Origin: Yponomeuta sedellus
Taxonomy: Eukaryota; Arthropoda; Insecta; Lepidoptera; Yponomeutidae
NCBI GenBank assembly: GCA_934045075.1
Contig: OW203745.1
Coordinates: 11,118,373-11,182,372 of the forward strand
Length of the DNA: 64,000 bases
Reading direction: 5' to 3'
The notes under the pieces are model-generated. The model did not search any database. It was given only the letters and a program-made list of their open reading frames with translations, and was not told the origin of the DNA. Positions 53,740 to 63,270 of this stretch are shown here, in pieces. The position numbers and the translations under genes were made by a program. Numbering within the stretch: the stretch's first letter is position 1; each line of letters begins with the position of its first letter.

Positions 53740-54040
53740 CAATCAAGTCTCAATATAAAAGTGTAATCGAGTATCTGACTGAACCACTAAGTATTACTTT
53801 TATCACAGCTCCGTAAGCTCTTTCAAGACATAACACGGAATTCTGGGGAGCACGCCATACGCCTATATAATACGTGTAGTCACCAATCCTAACTTGTCGC
53901 TCATTTACATTGCCTTGAAAGGGCAACTCTCCGATTCCAATGGTTTCTAGTTTATCCAGCAGAATGGGAACAGAGACAGTTTCGACAGCTTTGGAAAAAT
54001 CCAAAAGCATATTATCTTTAGTATTTTGCGTGTGATCGAC
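53740..54040 (-). pseudogene. LINE reverse transcriptase fragment
   Basis: Minus-strand frame of 86 codons: MLLDFSKAVETVSVPILLDK matches the LDFSKAFD-V-H--LL-KL motif of non-LTR reverse transcriptases. Then VRIGDY and RAPQNSVL, a decayed GVPQGSVL, and RAYGAVIKV. The YADD box is lost by deletion. It is a dead piece of a Jockey/CR1-type LINE, different from the one at 45260. Confidence 0.7.
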
Positions 54041-55244
54041 AAGCTACTAATATCACACCGTTAATAACATTGTTTATTAGACGCTTTATATGTGCGTCAT
54101 ATTAACGCACATTAGCAAGTAGTTTGGTGACCGAGTTTAGTTGCCGTGGATTTTCTTCTTCTTCTTAAAGTGCTTTTTCATTACTTAAGGTTGGTAGTAA
54201 GTTCTTTACAGCGTTCTCTGTTCCGTGCAATTCTAAATAGCTGTTCCGCAGTCTTAACGACGTTCCGCTCTTTGATGTTGCACAATCATGACGTCTTACT
54301 CCTTATCATTGTGTAAATGATTCATTTAATAAGTTGACTGACTCATTTACGAATTTCAAGTCGTCGATGGAACTGTAAAGAGAATATGTATAAGTCACTA
54401 ATAACAACTTCTCTATGTTCGCCTTCTTACAATATGTTATGTAGTTCTATAATATAATATATAGATAAAATCTAGCAAAGCGCGAGTCAGACTCGAACAC
54501 AAAGAGAGACGTATTAATCTATTCTGCGTTTTTTTTTATTTCAGTAAACTATTTAGTGGGGGATTTTGCACATAGCCGAATTGTATTATTAATTTGTTAC
54601 ACGTTTTCGCCGTAGGTAAATCAAAAACAGAAATCTTAAAAAACACATTTCTTGGCACTTTTGTTTCGTTTTATATTTTAGCGTTTCGGAGCGTTTAAAT
54701 ATGACATCTACATAATTTGGGTGGTTAGCACGAAAACACTGAGAGTGTTTTCAAGTAGACTACCGTTTCTTTATTTGTTTTTTTTTCTATTTACAGATAA
54801 AAACATTGACACAGTAATTTACACTCGATGTAATGTTAAATAGAAAGTGTTATATGAACGTACTTACGCATAGAACGTATTTTTTTCATATTTTTACTCC
54901 GTCATGGTTAGACCTAGTTTTTCCAAACTTTGTCAATATTTTCCGGCCAGCATCTGGTCACACTTCACACACACACAAACGAATAGTTTGGTTTTAAATC
55001 AAGACTTAATTCTACACTGGCGCTACGGCGGTGAAGAGAACTACAAATGTCAATGAAATTGGTATTCTGAAGGTTCGATTCGCAGCTCACTTCGATCATG
55101 AACTCGCACATGAATTCGATAACATCTGTCAAAATCAAAAGTTACTCTCCTTTAGGTGAACTCACGATCGAATCCCATAATGTAGAAGATAACTCATTAT
55201 TTTTTGTTGAAACCAGTATTATTATAGTAATGTTATGTATCTCA
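54041..55244. other. No recognised feature
   Basis: AT-rich. 54156-54170 (TTCTTCTTCTTCTT) could be the tail of a minus-strand retroposon. CTAGCAAAGCGCGAGTCAGACTCG near 54473 resembles a phrase of a common insect repeat. No coding. Confidence 0.3.
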
Positions 55245-55500
55245 GGCACATTTGTGAAGTTAAAGTAGAAATACCACTCGCTAATTGTGAATGATAACAT
55301 CGTAAAGAAACCTGACTGGCTGATATGTTCATATAACTCGCTGTTCGCATATCTGAGGTGGGCACGCGTGGTGATCAAGCCTATATTCTTTCTGAAAGAA
55401 GACATGACATGTCTTCTTTCAGAAAGAATATAGGCTTGATCACCACGCGTGCCCACCTCAGATATGCGAACAGCGAATGCAAGAGGGCCACAAAGCTTAT
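55245..55500 (+). mobile_element. SINE-like repeat containing a large palindrome
   Basis: On the minus strand it reads CACGCGTGCCCACCTCAG, ATATGCGAAC, GTTTCTTTACGATGTTATC and GAGTGGTATTTCTAC, words also seen in the family D-like pieces at 18365 and 25083. The plus-strand right part repeats the first 69 bp in inverse orientation. Frames on both strands translate the same sequence and are not genes. Confidence 0.6.
55338..55476. repeat. Near-perfect 139-bp palindrome, 69-bp arms, 1-bp spacer
   Basis: Arms 55338-55406 and 55408-55476 are exact reverse complements. The single central base is A at 55407. The centre reads GAAGACATG-A-CATGTCTTC. Such a structure is unstable in most genomes. Confidence 0.95.
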
Positions 55501-56089
55501 AAAGAGTTTTTTACAGTACAGTCGAAACAAAATTTTTTAAATGTTTTTTTGCAAAATACATATGTTTTTTATAAATAATTGTACACTATTATAAACCATT
55601 AGAAACGTCGTTTGTTGCTGTATCTTTTTGAACTAAAAGCATATTGAAAATTATTACACACGCTCTGAAAAATGTAGATAAGTCCCTTTTGTATTCAAAA
55701 CCAAACCTGTTATTAGAAGAAATATTCCAAAAATTGAATAAAAAGATATTAAATCAAATAATTTTAATAATAATTCTTTATAAAAGTCAAACAAATAATT
55801 GTTTAAAATTACAAAATAACGTTCTTACTATTTAAAATGGCCAATGATATAATAATAACGTTATTTTTGCCATACAGTCTTCTTGTAGAGATTAAGAAAG
55901 TATAGAAAAAGCGTTATTGTCTTATAAACTACTTTTGTAGCGTCACTAATTCTTAATAGAAAAAACAAAAAATACTAAATAATCATAAAATATTTTCGGA
56001 CAATCATTAATTTCTTCTTCAATAACAAAATTAGATAACTTCTTTGTAGTCTGAAATCACATTGTAATGAACTAAAATATCTGTTAAAT

Positions 56090-57950
56090 TTAATATTTGA
56101 ACTGTAGCTTTAGTAATTTTCTATTTACAGTAAATCGGTAAAAACATAGATGTCCTTTTATGAGAAATTTATGTGTGATACTTCTCAATTTTGGTAGATT
56201 GTTGACAGCATATTGATACAAACTTAACATAAACTTATTTATTTGCTGACCTCAGCAATTGTCACTGAAAAAAACTACGTCTAAATCAGTCGAAGCTCTC
56301 TCGCTCATTTTTTCTAAATACATGTGTACACACGATCCTATCTCATTAACACCTCGTGCTCCTTCTCCCTCATGCCATACAAAGCAACTTGTTTTATTTG
56401 CACCCAATTCAGTGATTGTAAAGTTCAGCAAATTTAATTTGGAAATGTAATAAAAGCTAGAAACCTGACCTTGTGGACTAGGCATTAACGCCTGTAAATC
56501 ATAAACACATACCACAAAATTGTCACTCGCATTATTTTTATCCATTTCTTTTGCAGCTCGAGCCAGTGTTTTTTCTTTTAAATGCAAGTCATACTCCTCT
56601 TGAAGCAAAGTTTTTTCATCTGAATTTTGAAAAGCTGTACAGTCGTCACACTGGTCCTTTTTGGGTTGCCAGAAAGATATATGGTATTCATTGACAAATA
56701 TATTGTAGTAAATTTTGTATGAAGCGTACGGTTTGCTCTTTGTTCTTCGTGACATAATCACGATGCAAATCAGCAATGCAAATGTTGCTCACGATGCAAA
56801 TGGTGCTCTCGAACAACACTTTTTATTTCCGCCTCCAATTTGAACTGTTTACCGTGTTTTCCTCGTTTATCTTCCATTTCAATTCCCAAACCTTCGGATT
56901 TTTTCTTCACAACAGTTCTTATAGATTTGTCGGATACTGCGAGTGTATTCATGAAAAATAATTTGCATACACGGGTGCGTGCGCCGTTTTTGGGCAAATA
57001 ATATGCCTGATTAAAGTTCTTGCGAGTGCTTCCGACACGGACATACCGATACTTTGGTTCAATTTGAGTAATGTTTTCGTTAATAAATTGCCTTTGACTC
57101 TTCAAGTCACCTGTCTGCCAGTACTTCTCAAATATATTTTGCCGTTGTTCATCCAAGAATTCGCTTCCACATTTCAATTTACATTTATCTGTACAAGTAG
57201 GTCTCATTACTTTACCTTCAAATTTTTTTGTTGCAGTTGTGCGAGCTTTACCGGTGTTTATTAGAACCTTGGTTACGTTTCTTTTCCAAAGGGCAGGGTT
57301 GGCCTTCCTTTTTCTAGATAACGGCTGAGGTTCGACGCTTGCTGGTTGACTGTCGACACTGGGTGACAGGGTTTCGACACTTAGCGGTTGAATCTGGATA
57401 CTACTGGCTTCAATGCTCGATGACCGAACCGAGGTTTGCATAATATCAGTATTGGTTGGATGCAAAACGGTATCACGCTAATCGATGTCTTAGTGAAAAG
57501 GCACGGATTTATCGATTATAGGTTGAGATTGTGCCCATGAAGGGCCAGGTTGAGGTGAATCCTGGTCTACAAATCTTACGTAGTTCTCAGAATCTGGAAC
57601 GAAGTTTGGATCTTTGACACTATCATCTGAAGAAAAATCTTTGCTTGTTGAAGAAGAATCACTGGAAGATTCGCTAGAAGAATCAGACGATTCTACTACG
57701 AAGTTCTGACTGTTTTGTGTTTCGTTGATTTCATTATCAGACAATCCTGCCAGATCAGGCTATCAGCGAATGAGTTCGTTCCAGAAGAAAACCTGGTTAG
57801 ATCTTGTGGATAATTTGCTACAAACTGCTGAGTGTCCATATTTGCAGGTGGAGAATGAGTCTCAAGGTGGTTTTGTTCGTCTTTGTCAATAGATTCTATT
57901 CTTGTGTTCGAAAGAACCATGTTTGAAATTGCTTTTGATCTGCTGGACAT
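56090..57950 (-). pseudogene. Decayed DDE-like transposase gene
   Basis: Four minus-strand pieces in order. 57950-57696: MSSRSKAISN start. 57744-57490: acidic Ser-rich part (SSDSSSESSSDSSSTSKD, DDSVKDPNFVP). 57465-56770: basic and Cys-rich part (CTDKCKLKCGSEF), then EYWQTGDLKSQRQFI-like, RVCKLFFMNTLAVSDK and GKHGKQFKL. 56776-56252: QPKKDQCDDC, VVCVYDLQALMPSPQG, CFVWHEGEGARGVNEIGSC and DVVFFSDNC. A TGA at 56252 cuts the frame, but the codons after it remain readable (GQQINKF, SITHKFLIKGH) to about 56150. The YDLQ Asp and SDNC Asp look like catalytic positions of an RNase H-fold nuclease. I know this pattern from repeated insect proteins of transposon origin. Sola-like is a guess and the superfamily is open. 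At least three frameshifts and one stop make it dead. Confidence 0.65.
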
Positions 57951-58111
57951 CCTGAAATAACATTATTAATATATTATTTCTTTCTCATACACACAAGATT
58001 ATAGATAGGTTTCATTTTTAGAAAATGTTATGAAGAAAATAAAACCCCAGGTACTAACGAAATCGAAATAATAATATTAATCGAAATATACCAAATATTT
58101 TAAGTAAGATT

Positions 58112-58400
58112 GAATACAAAACGGACACATTTTAAAATATGGCACATTTGTAATGTTAAAAATAAATAGTCCGAAATAAATTAGAATGCAATATGGACTC
58201 ATGTTAAAATATGGCCCTTTTGTATTATAAATTTCAAGTAACCTTACATAAATTGGAATGCAAAAGACACATATTTTAAAATATGGCACCCTTATATTAA
58301 GAATCATAAAAAGACTCACCTGAATTGGAATGCAAAAGGGACGTTTACCAAAATGTGGCACTATTGCAGTAAAAACTATAATGAAATTCAGATCAGTTTT
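58112..58400 (-). repeat. 72-bp tandem repeat, four units, open on the minus strand
   Basis: The word GAAT(G/A)CAA recurs at 58112, 58184, 58256 and 58328, each exactly 72 bp apart. Units share ATTTTAAAATATGGCAC. Because 72 is a multiple of 3, a 126-codon minus frame (58077-58457) runs through all units and repeats a 24-residue unit (VPYFK-C-FCIPIYV-L). Whether it is ever translated is unknown. It lies 5' of the transposase gene and may be subterminal DNA of that transposon. Diverged pieces of the unit (GCGG-CGTCTTGCA) continue to about 58660. Confidence 0.7.
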
Positions 58401-58734
58401 TGGATTGCGGCCGTCTTGCATGAAAACTACGTGCGTTCTCCTCGAGTTCTGGGTCACAACTGAAAAAATGGCGGTCTTGCACTGAAGTCAACGTGCAAAG
58501 CGGCCAAATCAAAAAAAGACTGTTGAGCGGTTTGGTGTGAAAGTGAGCGAAAAAGATGGGTGTCTTAAGTAGACTCTAAAGTATCATCGATTTAGAGCTC
58601 AATTTTGCAATTAAACAGTTTTTACAGCTTTTTGATTTGTGGCCCTCTTGCATTCAAGGAGCGATTATGTGCTCTACAGTGGGATGTATATCATATACTG
58701 TATATTTTAAGAACATTAATTATTATGAAGTAAG

Positions 58735-58990
58735 AAAGAATAAATATAATGTGGGTGGAATGGCGAATGTGAGTGGAATGACTGGTAAGAAACGCTCCAG
58801 GCGAACATACTTCGACCCGTATTTGGTCGAATAGGGGACGTGTCAGCAAAGGGCAGGATAAAACGTACCCAAAAACGTCTCGCATGTAACGACTAATAAA
58901 TGGCGATGAAGTGATAGTAATTAACCAGGATCGTATAATAGCAACTGGCAGTCTCTGCATCTGCTCACTCCTCTGGGATACAGAGGTGCC
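58735..58990 (+). mobile_element. RTE-like LINE 3' end
   Basis: GGCGAATGTGAGTGGAATGA, CGTATTTGGTCGAATAGGGG, and the tail TCTGCTCACTCCTCTGGGAT correspond in order to 32840-33050. Frame broken. Confidence 0.65.
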
Positions 58991-58997
58991 CTTTTTT

Positions 58998-59770
58998 GAT
59001 ATCAACCCTTTGTATGTCCACACGCTGGAGCACGGGTCTCTTAAGGTTAGGTCACACTCTACCACGGGGCCAAGCCTGGGTTAGTGGAGGATTATAAGAC
59101 AGAGGCGGGCCTTAAGTTATCAAGCTGCCCATAAGGCCTCCGACATTAAGATTGCAAACAGAAACCCATCATGCTGAACTATGGAAAACAGAAACGAAAT
59201 GCAAACAAGCCAGAGAGGCCCTACCAACAATATCGAAACGCCTCACATGCAGCGATCTGCGCAAAGCCATGGCACTTATGACGAGCCATTGAACACTGAA
59301 TAAACACCTCCACGCTATGTTACTGACCGACATCCCGTTATGTCGACTATGCCTCAAGGAAGACGAACTACCCGCGACGTGTTCATTCACTGAGGGAGCG
59401 TGGAAGTGCAACGAACATCGATAATAGGAAAGCTGGGATCCTTCGGGAGGCCAGCAGTGACCTGGGTGCACTGCTGGCTTTCTGAAAAAAGATTGGCTGG
59501 CTGGAGTGATCTCACAATGGCCCAACTATGAGGCTGAGTGCGGAGAAAACAGGATAAACTAACTAAAGCCTCTGACATGGCTTAACGACTTCCATTGCGC
59601 GACAGAAGGCGCTATCGGCTTCGCATGCCTTGCGAAGCACGGAAGCGCTCGGAAAAAATATCACAAGCAGTAGTCACGATACGGTCACCCATCCAGTACC
59701 TGACTGCGCCTGTTGTTGCTTAAGTCAAGTGATTGATTCCAATCATTCGGTTCGCCTAGGCCACGAGCGG
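58998..59770 (-). mobile_element. 5S-derived SINE split by a LINE insertion
   Basis: The 3' part of the SINE is 58998-59146 and the 5' part 59565-59770, both minus strand and colinear: CACGGGTCTCTTAAGG, TACCACGGGGCCAAG and GCCCATAAGGCCTCCGACAT, then after the insert GCCTCTGACATGGCTTAACG and the 5S-like CGGTCACCCATCCAGTACC and TTGTTGCTTAAGTCAAG. About 14 bp (AAGGCCTCCGACAT versus AAAGCCTCTGACAT) is duplicated around the insert. Confidence 0.85.
59147..59564 (+). mobile_element. 5'-truncated LINE 3' end inserted in a SINE
   Basis: The broken plus-strand frame holds REALPTISKRLTCSDLRKAM, TDIPLCRLCLKEDELPA and the closing GCTAGFLKKDWLAG. The C-x2-C and later His resemble the CCHC-like C-terminal knuckle that follows RNase H in lepidopteran LINEs. 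The short target duplication of the SINE sequence marks it as a retroposition. Confidence 0.7.
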
Positions 59771-59915
59771 CGTGGCCTTATGTTTGTGATGTTACGAAGT
59801 AGGTTTAGGTAAACCAGATAGGTGACAAAGATGTAAATACACTGATACTGAGGCTATGTATTTGTTCAAATGTACATCCAAACAAAACCACGACCTCCGG
59901 CAGTACTTTGTACTT

Positions 59916-59917
<2 letters not shown>

Positions 59918-59950
<33 letters not shown>
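59918..59950 (+). repeat. GATA microsatellite
   Basis: AGATAGATAGATAGATAGAT, about eight units, at the 3' edge of the next element. Confidence 0.85.
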
Positions 59951-60130
59951 AACATTTATTCACATAAGACACACACGTATACAATGCATAGCAATACAAA
60001 ACCAAATACCAGTCCAAAGCAATAATAAAACAGTAGCATACATAAAAAGCAAAAAAACTCAGAAGATAAGTCATACACGGTACTGTAGTGTACCTAGGCA
60101 ATGTAATGGACTGGGAGTGATCAACCTAGG
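59951..60130 (-). mobile_element. LINE 3'-end fragment
   Basis: The left edge reads AAACATTTATTCACATAAG after the GATA tail. On the minus strand it is a 3' UTR ending CTTATGTGAATAAATGTTTT plus (TATC)n. AT-rich interior. Confidence 0.4.
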
Positions 60131-60309
60131 TGTGGCAAATGTGAATGGGCTCCGACTCATCATGTGCTGAAAGTTCAGGAAGAACTTCAGCGCTGGTATT
60201 CTGCCGGTACCCGGTGTGAGCGGCATGCAGCGCTAAGGGAGCTGAGGTATGGTAGTCATAACTGCTATCGTACCGAATGAAATAGTGTAAATACCGGAAT
60301 AATAAGCTC

Positions 60310-60425
60310 AGTTTATCAGGAGGGCGCTGGCACGGTTAGCCAGTGGTCCTGGCATGGGTGGAATTTTAAGCCTCTAAATAAATAGTTTTATTAAATTGTC
60401 CTTAGCACAGGTTAGTGCCTTAAAA
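60310..60425 (+). mobile_element. SINE family A, damaged
   Basis: Keeps GGGCGCTGGCACGGTTAGCC, a broken B-box segment (GGTCCTGGCATGGG), the 3' end and the tail TTGTCCTTAGCACAGGTTAG. The 5' part of the head is missing. Confidence 0.7.
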
Positions 60426-60510
60426 AGAATATAAATAAATATATTCAATCTGGATAAACTTTGTGTACTCAAAGTCACAGATATTGAGTAATTTTATAAA
60501 CATGAATTAT

Positions 60511-60666
60511 TAAAAACCTATTTAGAGGCTAAAAATTCCACCCATGCCGGGATTCGAACCCGCGACCTCTGGCTACCCGTGCCAGCGCTCTTTCCAACTG
60601 AGCTAATGGGTGACTCACCGGCATCAGTGAAATTTCGAACCTCTTTACATTATTCTCTGTATTACG
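60511..60666 (-). mobile_element. tRNA-derived SINE, family A
   Basis: Minus-strand copy with good A box (AGCTCAGTTGGAAAGAGCGC) and perfect B box GGGTTCGAATCCC. Ends in the leader at TGTATTACG, where a new sequence begins (CCCAGGTAGCA). It faces the copy at 60310-60425 tail to tail. Confidence 0.8.
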
Positions 60667-60960
60667 CCCAGGTAGCATTTCTACGTCATTTTGACGTCCA
60701 TATACAGTCCTCTTCGACGTAAAAGACGTCATTTTACGACGTCGGGTTAACCCTCAGATGACGTGAATTTGTCACAGCCTTACGACGTCAGTTGAAGACG
60801 TTGGAGATACGACACCATATGACGTGCAAGTGACGTCATATGTATGCCGTGCATCGTACGTCTTATGTATTATTATTATTATAAAAAAAACGTCAGTAAG
60901 ACGTTGAGAAATACTTAAGTACCAGCCCTTATGAAGTTCTAAAGACGTCACATTTCTATC
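60667..60960. promoter_or_regulatory. Cluster of 14 ACGTC/GACGT motifs
   Basis: Within about 295 bp there are fourteen GACGT or ACGTC cores, six of them palindromic GACGTC, including AGTGACGTCATATG, which holds a perfect CRE-like TGACGTCA. This is far above chance for AT-rich DNA. They are unevenly spaced and in both orientations. It could be the subterminal binding-site region of a DNA transposon that begins at CCCAGGTAGCA. The function is not shown. Confidence 0.6.
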
Positions 60961-61704
60961 ACAACCTTATATTGACATACGCATTCCTACTTATCTTCCC
61001 AATTGAGAGACGAGGGCTGTAAAATAAAACAAAATTTAAGTAAATAGTACTAAACCATATTTTAATTGTACTAAATCAAATTACGTTATGAAAATCATAA
61101 AAAACCGACCAAATGCGAGTCGGAGACGCGCACCGACAACTTCGTACCAACAGTATGCCATGTATTTAGAAAAAAACTCATAGGTACATACTAGTCTTGA
61201 AAATCACCCTTTGAGCACTAAATCTTCAATATAAATATCATCCGTGATCTGGTAGTAGCAGTAGCCGATCGTATTCTTCGCTCCCTTGGACTGGTCAATA
61301 TACTTCACAGCGTCTAGGTGTGAGCCAATTTTTCTTACAATCACTCAATACACTGTACCACCATCTTTTTCACAAAATTAAGCGTACCTAACCTACATTT
61401 CTTTGAGCACGCGCGCACGTTAACGAAGAATTTTTAATATTGCCTGTCACTTCACGCGTTCCGAATTGTGGCTAATGCACTTGGATTGTTTGGAAGCGCA
61501 ACAAATGGATTGTTTTAATATTAGTGTAATTATTAATCATCGTAGGTGTTCAATACGTGTAATTATAATACTTATGTGTTGGGAATGGAATATGTAATAT
61601 CAAATCAACTTTTAAACTTAATTTCAAGCTCCCATTTTAAGTTCGAAATTAAAAAACGGAACGTATTTTTGTTTAGCTCTAAGGATTCGTTCTTTTTATA
61701 AGTG
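60961..61704. other. Unassigned; dispersed repeat phrase
   Basis: 61094-61155 has AAAACCGACCAAATGCGAGT and CGGAGACGCGCACCGACAAC, a phrase from a repeat widespread in insects. The rest is without signal. Confidence 0.4.
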
Positions 61705-61810
61705 TTTAAAAACCTAGTTAGAGGCTAAAAATTTCACCCATGCCGGGAGTCGAACCCGAGACCTTTTGCATGGTAGGCAGTTGCGCTACCGCTACGCCAC
61801 AGAGGTCGTC
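61705..61810 (-). mobile_element. Chimeric SINE: B head joined to A 3' end
   Basis: Minus strand: GACCTCTGTGGCGTAGCGGT and AGCGCAACTGCCTACCATGC are the family B head, but after the B box (CGGGTTCGACTCCCGGC) it continues ATGGGTGAAATTTTTAGCC, the family A body and 3' end AGAGGCTAAAAATTTCACCC (plus). The switch lies in the T arm, where the two families are nearly identical. Confidence 0.8.
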
Positions 61811-62988
61811 AAGATGTTTTCGGAGGTCAAATAGTAAGTTATAATTTTATAGTTTCATATTTAAAGAGACGTTTTTAAATTAGTTTATTTCGTTATACTA
61901 AAAACTAGTTCTTTTACTAGAATGAATTATAACTTTTGATGCCTGATAGTGTTATCGACCTTGGCTTACAATTCAATCTAGTAGCAAGTAAAGAGTAATT
62001 GGCACTTAATAGTTTAAATATTTCTATGCATTAGCATAATAAAATAATGGTAATGATTTTAAATGTTGTTTTGTAGATGTCACTTATCACAAACTACTTT
62101 GACCAAATAAATAACAAAAATGTATCATGTTGGTGGTGGTCCTAAAATACAGGGTTGTGCCCTCAGATCATAGAGGTTGTGCTCAAATTTGAATTTTCTC
62201 ATTGGCAATAATAGCGTTACCATATAGGTACTACCTATGAGTATTTTCGATTTGTACCCAACTGTACAGAATGATACGTGTAAAGGTCGACATGCAGTCT
62301 GGATTTAATGACTATAATGTGCTGTGGATTATACCTATATACCTACGTACCTTGCTTGTTGCAGGTTATTAATGAGTATAATGTTGGTGACTTAAAACAA
62401 TAATTTGAATAATCAATTCGTTTTATTTAATAAATGTACAGACTACATTTTTTATTGTTTATTTATAGTAAAAAATATTTATTTCAAATTTAAATCAACC
62501 AATTTAAATAAATCTTCCAGAAATTTCGTGTAAAAATATGTGGCACATCTAAAGTAACAGTAACTTAATAATTATTTTTAAAATTCACCGTCTAGATTCA
62601 TGGAGTACTTATGGTCTAAAACACCATTTTGCTAAAACAGGTTAAAAACAATGCTACGTTATTTTTATTATTCCACCTTAATCTCGAGATGATGCACAAT
62701 CTGCATTTCTTTTTGTAATTCTCGATTATTGACATCTAGGGAATGGTGGGGACCATTTCTTGGGGGGCATCAAGAACTGTTACATGCTATGCATTGCTTT
62801 TTAGTTTAATTCTTCTACCGAGGGCTGGAGTATCCTCAACCAGAGTTGTCATTATCTATGCTCTCTCGGAGTATAGCGTGAGTCACCTAGAAAATACAGA
62901 TTTAATTCAGAAGTAGTACAATAAAAGTATAGGCTGTTAAAATATATAAATTGCAATAGATTTAGCTAATTGTTTACCCAGTGAAGCC
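61811..62988. other. No recognised feature
   Basis: AT-rich and not shared with the repeats of this window. Could be unique intergenic or intronic DNA. Confidence 0.3.
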
Positions 62989-63270
62989 TTGCTTTTTACA
63001 GAGCTCAGCACATTGATGAGATGGTGCCTTATAGGGTTTTTGTTAAACACATGGCTGTCATGGGAGACATCTCTCAGTGAAGTAGCAATCCTTGAAATAT
63101 TTCAGTCGGCATCAGAAGTCTGGAAAAGATTTATGGATGATAAGATAACTACCAATTATTTATTACGCAAAATGTGTTTACCAATACAACATCAAGGACT
63201 CATAATTAAAATAAAAAAAATTGTAGAACAATCTAAGAATGTTATTACTTTAATATTAATAGGAAACTAG
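62989..63270 (+). other. Unidentified open frame preceded by a splice-acceptor-like sequence
   Basis: TTGCTTTTTACAG at 62989-63000 looks like a 3' splice site, followed by about 90 open codons: LSEVAILEIFQSASEVWKRF (helical), a hydrophobic start and a Lys/Ile-rich end. No family that I recognise. It may be a chance frame or a remnant of a transposon or host exon. Confidence 0.2.

Noticed and set aside
62989..63270. Host exon
   Set aside because: Only a splice-acceptor-like string and about 90 open codons support it. No homology is recognised and no donor site or neighbouring exon could be shown.
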